Below the pieces are notes generated by a model. It did not search any database. It saw only the letters and a program-made list of their open reading frames with translations, and was not told where the DNA came from. The translations under genes were made by a program, and so were the position numbers. A DNA stretch of 64,000 bases from NCBI RefSeq assembly GCF_030053775.1, contig NZ_CP125671.1, forward strand, positions 19,011 through 83,010, read 5' to 3'. Positions 52,433 through 60,562 of this stretch are shown piece after piece. Source of the DNA: Acinetobacter corruptisaponis (GTDB taxonomy: Bacteria; Pseudomonadota; Gammaproteobacteria; Pseudomonadales; Moraxellaceae). Each line of letters starts with the position of its first letter. Within the stretch, counting starts at the first letter, position 1.

Positions 52433-53332
52433 TTATTTCTCTAACATTCGTTTTAGCAAAGTTTCTAATTCTTGTAAATTTTGATCATCAAATTGTCCGA
52501 TTTTTAAAGATACCTTTAATGTATTATGGTCAAATTTGATATTACCAGCAACTTTCCCACCATATTCAATTTTATGTACAATTGAGGTTTGAATAACTTC
52601 TTTGGTTTCTCTTGACTTAAAGATTTTTTCAGCTAGTGATGCCAATTTTGTCTGTTCAACTTCTTTGTTAAGCAATTTTGACCATGCTTCGAATAATGCT
52701 GCTTTAGCATATTCATGGTTTTCTTCATGATCTGATAGAAACTTTTTCACTGCTGTAGCAGCGGTCCTTGCTAATAATGACGGTTGTTTTTCCAAATCTT
52801 CAATCAACTCTCCAGGTAATTTTTCAAAAGATAAATATTTATACATATCTTCACGATTCATACCTAATGACTTTGCTAACTTCTGCTTATTTTTTTTTAA
52901 TTTTTCATCCAAAGAAGTTAATCCAACATATATTTCATAATCTGTCAGATCTTCTCGCTTTAAATTTTCAGCTAATGTTAATAAAGCAACTTCTTCATCT
53001 GATGCATCAATAATGATTACTTCAATGGTGTTCTTATTGAGAAATTGGTGGGCTTTCAATCGTCTTTCACCAGCAATCAACTCATATTTATCATTTATTC
53101 TACGAACTGCAATTGGTTGTAATAGCCCAATTTCCTCAATTGATGCTGCTAAATCTTCAATATCTTGTTGATTAAAGAGTTTTCGAGGCTGGTTAGGACT
53201 AGCTTGAATATCTGTAATTTGCACATTACGTCTTAACTCTTTGACATCGTTAATATGCTCCTTTTGGGCATGTTGATGCTTTTGAGTATTTTGCTGAAGA
53301 CGTTTAGCCAATAGCTCTTTATTACTTACCAT
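52433..53332 (-). CDS. parB: ParB-family plasmid partition protein
   Basis: A 299-residue ParB/Spo0J-type protein. The N-terminal ParB nuclease-like fold has SPNQPRKLFNQQDIEDLAAS, IGLLQPIAVRR and the GERRLKAH CTP-binding box. The central part has TLAENLKREDLTDYE and the helix-turn-helix KLAKSLGMNREDMYKYLSF. The C-terminus is for dimerisation. It binds centromere sites and stimulates ParA. It follows parA by 18 bp in one operon. The palindromes near parA, parB and rep are candidate binding sites. Confidence 0.93.
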   Translation of the reverse strand: MVSNKELLAKRLQQNTQKHQHAQKEHINDVKELRRNVQITDIQASPNQPRKLFNQQDIEDLAASIEEIGLLQPIAVRRINDKYELIAGERRLKAHQFLNKNTIEVIIIDASDEEVALLTLAENLKREDLTDYEIYVGLTSLDEKLKKNKQKLAKSLGMNREDMYKYLSFEKLPGELIEDLEKQPSLLARTAATAVKKFLSDHEENHEYAKAALFEAWSKLLNKEVEQTKLASLAEKIFKSRETKEVIQTSIVHKIEYGGKVAGNIKFDHNTLKVSLKIGQFDDQNLQELETLLKRMLEK

Positions 53333-53350
53333 AATATTTCCAGAATTATA

Positions 53351-54127
53351 TTATCCAATACGCTGAACAATTTCTTGTGCTAAAGTTTCAAAAGCTTTTC
53401 GAACTTTTGAGTTTTTATCAACAGATAATAAAGGTTGTTGCAAAATTGCAGCTTGATTAACCTTAGTGCTCATTGGAATTGTGGTATGCAATAATTCTCC
53501 AACTTGATTAAATGCTTCATCTTTTATTAATTTACATACATTCTGACGCTCATCATGTTTAATTAATAAAGCACCTAAGAGTTCTAATTCAGGGTTAACT
53601 CTTCTAATTTTACTTAAATGATTAATTAAATCAGTAACACCATAGAGACCGTATTGTGAACCAGATTCAATTGGAACAATAACATGTGTCGAAGCGGCTA
53701 AAGCATTGCTGGTTAGTAATTTTAAGCTCGGAGGGCAATCAATAAGAATGTAGTCATATAATCCTTCTAGAATTTCTAATTTATTTGAAAGTTCCTCGGA
53801 TGGTCTTGGTGCATCATCTTTCAATTGATCTTCAGTTTTACCAAGAGTTAATGAGCCATATATTAAGGAAACATTTTTAAATTTTGTTTCTTCTTCTAAT
53901 GCTTCCGATAATAGACTTATATCACCAATAAGTAATTCAGCTGATGTAGTTTCAACTTCGCTAGGGTGTCTTAATCCTATATGTAAACTTGCATTTGCTT
54001 GTGGATCTAGATCAATTACTAAGACCTTATTTCCTAATTCAGCAAGTTCTGAAGCGAGATGTACTACAGTAGTTGTTTTCCCGCAACCACCTTTATGATT
54101 AGCTACAGCAATGATTTTAGTTGACAT
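53351..54127 (-). CDS. parA: ParA-family partition ATPase
   Basis: A 258-residue ParA Walker ATPase from the start MSTKIIAVANHKGG. The deviant Walker A is KGGCGKTTT, followed by LVIDLDPQANAS and YILIDCPPSLKLLT as A' and B motifs. An ATG 12 codons upstream (MKSNQSKF) is also possible and would bring the start to 54163. There is no N-terminal DNA-binding domain, so autoregulation is likely done by ParB. It acts in plasmid segregation together with ParB. Confidence 0.93.
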   Translation of the reverse strand: MSTKIIAVANHKGGCGKTTTVVHLASELAELGNKVLVIDLDPQANASLHIGLRHPSEVETTSAELLIGDISLLSEALEEETKFKNVSLIYGSLTLGKTEDQLKDDAPRPSEELSNKLEILEGLYDYILIDCPPSLKLLTSNALAASTHVIVPIESGSQYGLYGVTDLINHLSKIRRVNPELELLGALLIKHDERQNVCKLIKDEAFNQVGELLHTTIPMSTKVNQAAILQQPLLSVDKNSKVRKAFETLAQEIVQRIG

Positions 54128-54179
54128 ATTTGTCTTAAGGAATTTACTTTGATTTGATTTCATTTAATATAAAGATATT

Positions 54180-54196
54180 TGTAGCAACTTGCTACA
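54180..54196. repeat. Candidate parS palindrome B (upstream of parA)
   Basis: TGTAGCAA-C-TTGCTACA, perfect 17 bp. It lies 16-52 bp upstream of the parA start, depending on the start used, and before the origin. It has no following T-run in the parA direction, so it is not a terminator here. This supports protein binding as the shared role. Confidence 0.65.
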
Positions 54197-54368
54197 GTTC
54201 CTTTGTCATATTTTTATCTTTTAAATTCAAAAGATGTAGCAAAAACATTTCTTAATTTTTTTTAAAAATATAGCTAGCTAATTTTAATTAGTATTAATTA
54301 GTATTAATTAGTTAATTATAATTAGACAAATTTTATTTGTTTAAAAACAACTAGATATTGTTTTTAAA

Positions 54369-54478
54369 GTGGAAGGCTTGTCACCGATAAGTGGAAGGCT
54401 TGTCACCGATAAGTGGAAGGCTTGTCACCGATAAGTGGAAGGTTTGTCACCGATAAGTGGAAGGTTTGTCACCGATAA
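54369..54478 (+). repeat. Five tandem 22-bp iterons
   Basis: Five head-to-tail copies of GTGGAAGGYTTGTCAC-CGATAA with no spacer. The first three have C and the last two T at the variable position. Degenerate cores GTGGAAGRYTTGTCAY follow at 54479, 54499, 54605, 54705 and 54823. Perfect phasing of two helical turns fits binding by the RepB initiator. Confidence 0.92.
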
Positions 54479-54636
54479 GTGGAAGGTTTGTCACTGTGGT
54501 GGAAGACTTGTCATTGTGCTTTATTTTAAGGTGGATTTTTTAATTTAAAACAATATAATTCAACTACTTGTGATGTTGATAAGTTTGTTTTTATTGAAAT
54601 AAAGGTGGAAGACTTGTCATTAGATGTTTTTTATTC

Positions 54637-54645
54637 TGTGGATAA
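54637..54645 (-). promoter_or_regulatory. DnaA box
   Basis: TGTGGATAA is the exact complement of the consensus DnaA box TTATCCACA, located between two iteron-like cores. Confidence 0.75.
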
Positions 54646-55027
54646 ACTATTTGTATAAAATTTAATTGATAATATGATGTTTGATAATCAAGAATATCGG
54701 AATGGTGGAAGGTTTGTCACTTTAATGGTGGAATGCTTGAGTTGTAATTCCACTTTAGTGATGTTGTAAGCTACTTCTACTTTCAAGTTGATTGCTTTAG
54801 CGACACGGATGAACTATCAAAGGTGGAAGGATTGTCACTTAAAAGTGTTTAATTTTATATTAATTCCACTATAAGGCTAAATAGTATCAAAATTGCACTT
54901 TAATAATGACACTTCTTCCACTCTTAAGGTGTTTGATGGGCATAAACTGAGTTAATTTAATGTAAGGAAGAGAAAATAGTGAGCGGTTTGCATCTTCTTC
55001 CACTTTTGTGTATAACATGTAGAAAAT

Positions 55028-56218
55028 ATGTTAATCTTTCCACTTATGAGCAATCACAACGAACCAGAAGAATTAGAACATCTACCTTATTGTATTGGTA
55101 ATATTCGACATAATGGAGTAGTCAGCACTAGTAACCGTCTGATTAGACCAATTGAATTATCATCTAATGAGTATAAGGCTCTACTTTATGCAATGGCTGT
55201 TGCGAATTATGGTGAGAAGAATAATCAAGATCGTGAAATTACAGAGCAAACTTATATTTATTTGCATAAAGATGATTTAGGCGAACTATTAGGATTAGAT
55301 AAAAAGAATTCCATTAATGTTGCTATTGATCGTATTTATAAAGAATTATCATCACGAGTAGCTCATTTTGTAATTGAAGAGCCCGTGGATGATAATAAGC
55401 GTAAAGTTAAAAAAGTACACTCAGTAGTACCAATTATTCGTGAACTCCGTTGGGAAGATGATGCTAAAAATGCTTTGCAGATACGTTTCACCAGTGAAGT
55501 ACTTCCGTATTTTACTCGTTTAGCAAATGGAAATTTTACGACCTATCAATTGAAAGATTTATTTGCTTTGGACTCTGTAACCAGTATGAGTTTGTATTCA
55601 TACTTTATCAAAAATGAATTTAAGTATGCTAATCAAGATTCTTATGAGGTTGAACTTTCACTTGAGAATATCAAAGCATTAATTGATATTGGGGAGAAAA
55701 AATACGATCGTTGGGTTGATTTTAGACGATACGTTTTAGACAAAATTATTGAAGAAATTAATGAAAGGACTAGTCTTCAATTAGAGTACGATACCATCAA
55801 GAAAGGTCGACCTATTGTTGGAGTTCGATTTAAAATTCTTAATAGGCATGCCACTGAAGTTGTTGTATCTAATGCTAATGATAAGACTCAAATCTATTTA
55901 GATGTCAATTTTGATGATAATGCGCTTGTTAAAGAATTAGGTGCGAAGTTCGATATGACTGTAAGGTCTTGGTATATCTATGCAAACGACCCAAATTATA
56001 AACAGTTTAGTAAGTGGTTTAAGACAGAAGGGTGCTTAACTGAATCTCAAGCAAATGTGATAGTGAATGATATTATGTTCCAAATGGATTTTGCTGTAGC
56101 TGGCAGTTCAATGAGTGAATTTAAGAAAGAAATGAAATATAAATTAAAAAATAATCCAAATTTTGTAAAAGAAAATAGAAAACGATTGAATGAAATATTT
56201 GGAAAAGAAGTTATATGA
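55028..56218 (+). CDS. repB: Rep_3 (RepB-family) plasmid replication initiator
   Basis: A 396-residue initiator. The N-terminal winged helix domain includes LIRPIELSSNEYKALLYAMA and LGELLGLDKKNSINVAIDRI, and the second has TYQLKDLFALDSVTSMSLYS and WVDFRRYVLDKIIEEINE. This is the Rep_3 two-winged-helix plan. It is longer than most because of a C-terminal extension (from about residue 275) with a DUF5710-like motif: IYLDVNFDDNALVKELGAKF ... WYIYANDPNY. The start may be the ATG six codons on (MSNHNEPEELEH). It binds the iterons just upstream and probably represses itself via the inverted half-sites. Confidence 0.93.
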   Translation: MLIFPLMSNHNEPEELEHLPYCIGNIRHNGVVSTSNRLIRPIELSSNEYKALLYAMAVANYGEKNNQDREITEQTYIYLHKDDLGELLGLDKKNSINVAIDRIYKELSSRVAHFVIEEPVDDNKRKVKKVHSVVPIIRELRWEDDAKNALQIRFTSEVLPYFTRLANGNFTTYQLKDLFALDSVTSMSLYSYFIKNEFKYANQDSYEVELSLENIKALIDIGEKKYDRWVDFRRYVLDKIIEEINERTSLQLEYDTIKKGRPIVGVRFKILNRHATEVVVSNANDKTQIYLDVNFDDNALVKELGAKFDMTVRSWYIYANDPNYKQFSKWFKTEGCLTESQANVIVNDIMFQMDFAVAGSSMSEFKKEMKYKLKNNPNFVKENRKRLNEIFGKEVI

Positions 56219-56220
56219 CT

Positions 56221-56239
56221 GTGTAGCAACTTGCTACAC
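56221..56239. repeat. Candidate parS palindrome C (after rep)
   Basis: GTGTAGCAA-C-TTGCTACAC, perfect 19 bp, followed by TTTTTACT, starting 2 bp after the rep stop codon. Core identical to palindrome B. It may also serve as the rep terminator. Confidence 0.65.
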
Positions 56240-56258
56240 TTTTTACTAGTAAATATTG

Positions 56259-56417
56259 ATGACCTATAAGTTAGATTTTTTAGATGAAGCATTAGCAGAA
56301 TGGAACAAGCTGAATCCAAGTATTAAGCAGCCATTGAAAAAGAAGTTGATCAAGGTTTTGGAGAATCCTCGCATTCCCAAAAAAGGTGAGTTTCAGCAAC
56401 ATACTCATCTTATTTAG
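56259..56417 (+). pseudogene. Truncated RelE-type toxin gene
   Basis: The frame begins MTYKLDFLDEALAEWNKLNP and continues SIKQPLKKKLIKVLENPRIP. This matches the first half of RelE-family mRNA interferases. After KKG the sequence changes to unrelated residues and stops. The C-terminal catalytic half is missing and no relB antitoxin is seen, so it is a remnant. Confidence 0.7.
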
Positions 56418-56421
56418 TAAC

Positions 56422-56562
56422 AACAGCAAGTTTCCTGTCCAAGCTGAACCAAGTAAGAGTAAAGGTGGAGGCAATCCAAGTATCTCTGATCAATACAAAA
56501 CCAATCTTTCAAGATTCAAGTACTACGATAAGTTCGGTATCTCAAAGATATGCGACAAGTAA
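56422..56562 (+). other. Unassigned gene-tail fragment between relE remnant and hsdM
   Basis: An open frame NSKFPVQAEPSKSKGGGNPS ... FKYYDKFGISKICDK ends at 56562 without a start codon. It may be the tail of a gene lost when the restriction-modification locus arrived. Not identified. Confidence 0.3.
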
Positions 56563-56649
56563 TGTCATCTACATGCTTACGCACGCACAGATAATTGGTT
56601 ACTATTCCCTTACTAAAATTAGATAAGCTATTCATTACAGGTTGATTTT

Positions 56650-58197
56650 ATGGCTCGTGCTCCAAAGCAAACCAAACAAGAACCCTTAGAGGTTGTGTTA
56701 TGGAAGACTGCAGACAAACTTCGCAAGAACATTGATGCTGCTGAGTACAAGCATGTCGTCCTTGGTTTGATCTTCCTCAAATATATCAGCGACACTTTTG
56801 AAGCTCACTACAACTTACTCGTAGAAGGTGAGGGAGAGTTTGCAGGAGCTGACCCAGAAGACCGTGATGAATACACGGCATACAACGTCTTCTTTGTTCC
56901 AGAGAATGCACGTTGGTCATTCCTGTTAAACCAAGCAAAACAACCTAACATTGGCAAGCTCGTCGATGAAGCAATGGAAGCTATTGAGAATGACAACCCT
57001 CAATTGAAGGGTGTACTTCCTAAGGTCTATGCACGTCAAAATCTCGATTCTACGAGCCTAGGAGAGCTGATTGACCTGATTGGTAACATTGCTCTAGGCG
57101 ATGCGAAATCTCGCTCTGCCGACGTGCTAGGGCATGTATTCGAGTACTTCCTTGGTGAGTTCGCTTTGGCTGAAGGTAAGCAAGGTGGACAGTTCTACAC
57201 GCCTAAGTCTATTGTTGGTTTATTGGTTCAAATGTTAGAGCCATACAAAGGACGTGTATTCGATCCTTGCTGTGGTTCAGGTGGTATGTTTGTTCAGTCT
57301 GAGAAGTTCGTAGAGTCTCATCAAGGCTTAGTAGATGACATCTCGATCTATGGACAAGAGAGTAACCAGACCACTTGGCGACTCGCTAAGATGAACTTAG
57401 CCATTCGTGGCATTAACTCAGAGCATGTGAAATGGAACTCTGAGGGTTCATTTCTTAATGATGCTCACAAAGACCTTAAGGCTGATTACATCATTGCTAA
57501 CCCACCATTCAACGTGTCTGACTGGAGTGGTGACTTACTTAAAGAAGATGCTCGTTGGTCATTGGGTGTACCACCTGCAGGTAATGCGAACTTTGCCTGG
57601 ATGCAACACTTCTTGTATCACATGAGTCCTAAAGGTCAGGCAGGTGTAGTCCTTGCGAAAGGTGCTTTAACCTCTAAAACCAGTGGTGAAGGTGAGATTC
57701 GTAAAGCCTTGGTTTCAGAAGCCAATGTCATTGACTGTATTGTGAATCTGCCTGCCAAGCTGTTCCTGAATACACAGATTCCTGCTGCCTTATGGTTTAT
57801 GCGTCGTGACCGTGTTGGTTCAACCAAGTACAAAGACCGTAGCAATGAGATTCTGTTCATTGATGCTCGTAACTTAGGTCATCTGATTAACCGCAGAACC
57901 AAGGTTTTGTCGGATGAAGACATTAAGTTGATTACTGACACTTACCACAATTGGAGAAACCAAGATGGTGAGTATGAAGACGTTGCTGGCTTCTGTGCTT
58001 CTGTACCGCTTGAAAAAGTGGCTGAGCTTGACTATGTACTCACCCCAGGTCGTTATGTTGGTTTGGCGGATGATGAAGATGAGTTTGACTTTAAGGAACG
58101 CTTTACTAGCCTTAAGGCAGAGTTTGAGGCACAGCTTGCAGAGGAAGCTAAGCTGAATCAAGCCATTGCTGAGAACTTGGCAAAGGTGATTGTATGA
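56650..58197 (+). CDS. hsdM: Type I restriction-modification methyltransferase subunit HsdM
   Basis: A 515-residue N6-adenine methyltransferase. The N-terminal HsdM helical domain (LRKNIDAAEYKHVVLGLIFL ... KYISDTFE) precedes motif I FDPCCGSGGMF for S-adenosylmethionine and motif IV NPPF for the target base. With HsdS it methylates the recognition site; with HsdR the complex restricts unmodified DNA. It overlaps hsdS by 4 bp (ATGA). It starts the locus, 450 bp after rep. Confidence 0.95.
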   Translation: MARAPKQTKQEPLEVVLWKTADKLRKNIDAAEYKHVVLGLIFLKYISDTFEAHYNLLVEGEGEFAGADPEDRDEYTAYNVFFVPENARWSFLLNQAKQPNIGKLVDEAMEAIENDNPQLKGVLPKVYARQNLDSTSLGELIDLIGNIALGDAKSRSADVLGHVFEYFLGEFALAEGKQGGQFYTPKSIVGLLVQMLEPYKGRVFDPCCGSGGMFVQSEKFVESHQGLVDDISIYGQESNQTTWRLAKMNLAIRGINSEHVKWNSEGSFLNDAHKDLKADYIIANPPFNVSDWSGDLLKEDARWSLGVPPAGNANFAWMQHFLYHMSPKGQAGVVLAKGALTSKTSGEGEIRKALVSEANVIDCIVNLPAKLFLNTQIPAALWFMRRDRVGSTKYKDRSNEILFIDARNLGHLINRRTKVLSDEDIKLITDTYHNWRNQDGEYEDVAGFCASVPLEKVAELDYVLTPGRYVGLADDEDEFDFKERFTSLKAEFEAQLAEEAKLNQAIAENLAKVIV

Positions 58198-59450
58198 AGC
58201 ATCAGACCGAATTTGGTGAAATTCCTATTGAATGGCAAGTGAAGCAAGTCATTGATATCAAAAATGAAGCAAAACGAGCAATAGCCATGGGACCGTTTGG
58301 TTCCAATATTAAAGCAGATAACTTTGTAGAAAGTGGTGTCCCCGTTATTCGAGGCACTAATATGAACTTTGCTAAATTTGTAGATGGTGAGTTTGTCTTT
58401 CTTACAGAGGAAAAAGCAGACGAGCTATTGGGGAGTAACTGCCAACCTAATGACCTAGTGTTCACACATCGTGGGACTATAGGACAGGTAGCTCTAATTC
58501 CTGAGAACAAATACCCTCGTTATGTAATTTCACAATCAGGTATGAAGCTTACAGTTAACCATGAAATCATGGATAGTGAGTTTCTGTTTTACTTCTTTAA
58601 GTCTGAATATGGACAATACCAAATTCTCAAGTATGAATCCCAAGTTGGTGTCCCTTCGATAAGTAACCCATTAACTTCACTGAAGGAAATGTGTGTACCA
58701 GTTCCACCCCTCCTTGAACAAAAAGCCATTGCCTCAGTCCTTTCATCATTAGATGACAAGATTGACTTACTGCATCGTCAGAACAAAATCTTGGAAGCTA
58801 TGGCTGAAACACTGTTGATTCAACATGTGTTGCCTAGGGAGGATGAGCAAAATGATGGATTATACTTATTGGGGGATTACCTTGAGACAATCTCAGTTAC
58901 ACATAAGTTTCCAAATCCTCAAGTAGTCTTTCTGAATACCTCAGACATATACAAGGGTAAGGTTCTTATACATGAATTATCAGAGGTAAAAGGCTTACCA
59001 GGTCAAGCTAAGAAAAGTATTAAAAAAGGGGATATCCTCTTTAGTGAAATTCGTCCAGCTAATGGTCGTTATGCGCTAATCGACTTTGATGCGGATAACT
59101 ATGTTGTTTCAACTAAACTAATGGTTTTAAGAGCAAAACAACCCAATTTGATAGGATTGCTGTACTTCTACTTGACTAATAAGCAGGTTACAGACTGGTT
59201 GCAAGTATTAGCTGAGTCTAGGTCAGGTACATTCCCTCAAATTACATTTGATCAAGTGGCTGATCTTGAGCTGCGTTTACCACAAGGGTCAGATTTGGAT
59301 AATCTGATTGGACTATTAGATGACATTTTGTTAAAGCAAAGTGCCAACAACAAGCAAATCCAAACACTCGAAAACCTAAGAGACACGCTTCTACCAAAGT
59401 TGATGAGTGGTGAAGTGAGAGTCCAATACCAAACAGAAGAAGTTGCATAA
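58194..59450 (+). CDS. hsdS: Type I specificity subunit HsdS
   Basis: A 418-residue HsdS with two target-recognition domains. Each is followed by a conserved helix region: VPVPPLLEQKAIASVLSSLD with KIDLLHRQNKILEAMAETL after the first, and RLPQGSDLDNLIGLLDDILL with ANNKQIQTLENLRDTLLPKL after the second. The two-domain layout predicts a bipartite site, which cannot be read from sequence. Length is normal. Target domains are the fast-changing part of this family. Confidence 0.93.
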   Translation: MKHQTEFGEIPIEWQVKQVIDIKNEAKRAIAMGPFGSNIKADNFVESGVPVIRGTNMNFAKFVDGEFVFLTEEKADELLGSNCQPNDLVFTHRGTIGQVALIPENKYPRYVISQSGMKLTVNHEIMDSEFLFYFFKSEYGQYQILKYESQVGVPSISNPLTSLKEMCVPVPPLLEQKAIASVLSSLDDKIDLLHRQNKILEAMAETLLIQHVLPREDEQNDGLYLLGDYLETISVTHKFPNPQVVFLNTSDIYKGKVLIHELSEVKGLPGQAKKSIKKGDILFSEIRPANGRYALIDFDADNYVVSTKLMVLRAKQPNLIGLLYFYLTNKQVTDWLQVLAESRSGTFPQITFDQVADLELRLPQGSDLDNLIGLLDDILLKQSANNKQIQTLENLRDTLLPKLMSGEVRVQYQTEEVA

Positions 59451-59456
59451 CATTAA

Positions 59457-59487
59457 GGTGAAGTCATTTGATGGCTTCACCTTTTTT
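59457..59487 (+). terminator. Rho-independent terminator after hsdS
   Basis: GGTGAAGTC, loop ATTTGAT, GGCTTCACC with one G-T pair (9-bp stem), then TTTTTT. It lies just past the hsdS stop and 17 bp before the next start codon. It implies that hsdMS and the downstream genes are at least partly separate transcripts. Confidence 0.8.
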
Positions 59488-59504
59488 ACATCAAGGGGTA
59501 AACC

Positions 59505-60533
59505 ATGAACAAGAAGCTGCTAGGGGCTTTAATTGCAATTGTAGTCGTGATCTGTGGCTATTTGTATGCTTCGCCATATCTTGCCATCAATAACATTAAG
59601 AAAGCAGCAGAAGCAGGTGATACTGAAAAGCTATCAACCTACATTGACTATCCAAGCGTTCGAGAAAGCTTTAAATCTCAGGTGAAAGCCAGTGTTATGA
59701 AGGACATGGCGAATAGCAATAGTGATGGTTGGGAAGCATTAGGTGAAATGTTGGCTGTTGCTATGGTGGATAAAGTCGTTGATGCCATGGTGACACCTGA
59801 GGGTGTAACACTCATGCTTCAAGGTAAGGATATTCGTGATGCAATTAAGCAAGATTTGGCAACTGAAGATGTCAAGCAAGAACAGAATGTAAAGTTTGAG
59901 TCGAGTACTCGATATTTAACTATTAATGATTTTGAGTTAACGCTTAAGCGATTGGATACAGACAAGAAGCTGAAAGTCATTATGCATCGTAATGGCTTAA
60001 GTTGGAAGGTAACCAAATTAGCTTTAGACCTAGATCAGAATTCAGTTGCTTTGGATCAAGAATCTAATCTTCAAGATACATCAAGCGAACAAGTACTTGA
60101 GGCAAAAGTACAAGATCGACCAACAATATCTCAAACGGTCTTTAATCACTCTGGTGCTCAAGTCGGTAAAGTCATGGAATTTTGCTATCGTGATCCATGT
60201 TCTGTTGCACAGGTCAAAGGATTTGAAATATTAAGCCAAACTCCAAATGACGTAGATATCGAATTGACCTTGTTGGGTGGAAGCAAAGGGTGGGAGGATG
60301 AGTCTACTGAGTGGAATGATGCTACTCATACAATCCAAATTACTTGCTCTATTGAGAAGCCGACAGTTCGTATGGAAGGACAAGTGACAGTAGTCCCATT
60401 GAACAAAGATCTAGGTGTACCAGGCGTTTTGATGTCGGATGCTGAAATTTATGCTCATGCGTGTCATGGCGATTTCAATGGAACACTAGAAGAAATGACA
60501 ACGAATTACGGCTACAACGTACATACTGAATAA
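59505..60533 (+). CDS. DUF2939-type membrane-anchored protein inside the hsd locus
   Basis: A 342-residue protein. The N-terminal signal anchor (KLLGALIAIVVVICGYLYAS) is followed by a DUF2939 domain (SPYLAINNIKKAAEAGDTEK ... YIDYPSVRESFKSQV) up to about residue 175. The C-terminal half (PTISQTVFNHSGAQVGKVME onward, with paired Cys in FCYRDPCS) has no recognised family. It lies between hsdS and hsdR, 29 bp before hsdR. It is not a known part of type I enzymes; role unknown. Confidence 0.75.
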   Translation: MNKKLLGALIAIVVVICGYLYASPYLAINNIKKAAEAGDTEKLSTYIDYPSVRESFKSQVKASVMKDMANSNSDGWEALGEMLAVAMVDKVVDAMVTPEGVTLMLQGKDIRDAIKQDLATEDVKQEQNVKFESSTRYLTINDFELTLKRLDTDKKLKVIMHRNGLSWKVTKLALDLDQNSVALDQESNLQDTSSEQVLEAKVQDRPTISQTVFNHSGAQVGKVMEFCYRDPCSVAQVKGFEILSQTPNDVDIELTLLGGSKGWEDESTEWNDATHTIQITCSIEKPTVRMEGQVTVVPLNKDLGVPGVLMSDAEIYAHACHGDFNGTLEEMTTNYGYNVHTE

Positions 60534-60562
60534 AGAAGAAGTGAGCAAGGGGGGGGAGGATA

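Larger units (their letters stand above)
54197..55027. other. Replication origin region (iterons, DnaA box, AT-rich zone)
   Basis: An 830-bp gene-free region between parA and rep. From left to right it has an AT-rich zone with tandem ATTAATTAGT repeats (about 54285-54325), five tandem 22-bp iterons, several scattered copies of the GTGGAAGG-N-TTGTCAC core, a DnaA box, and inverted iteron-like sites (TGACACTTCTTCCAC at 54908-54922 and CTTCTTCCACTTTT at 54995) close to the rep start. These are the usual parts of a Rep_3 iteron origin. Confidence 0.9.

Noticed and set aside
54369..54514. Possible CRISPR-like tandem repeat
   Set aside because: The 22-bp units are joined without unique spacers and lie beside a rep gene; they are iterons.
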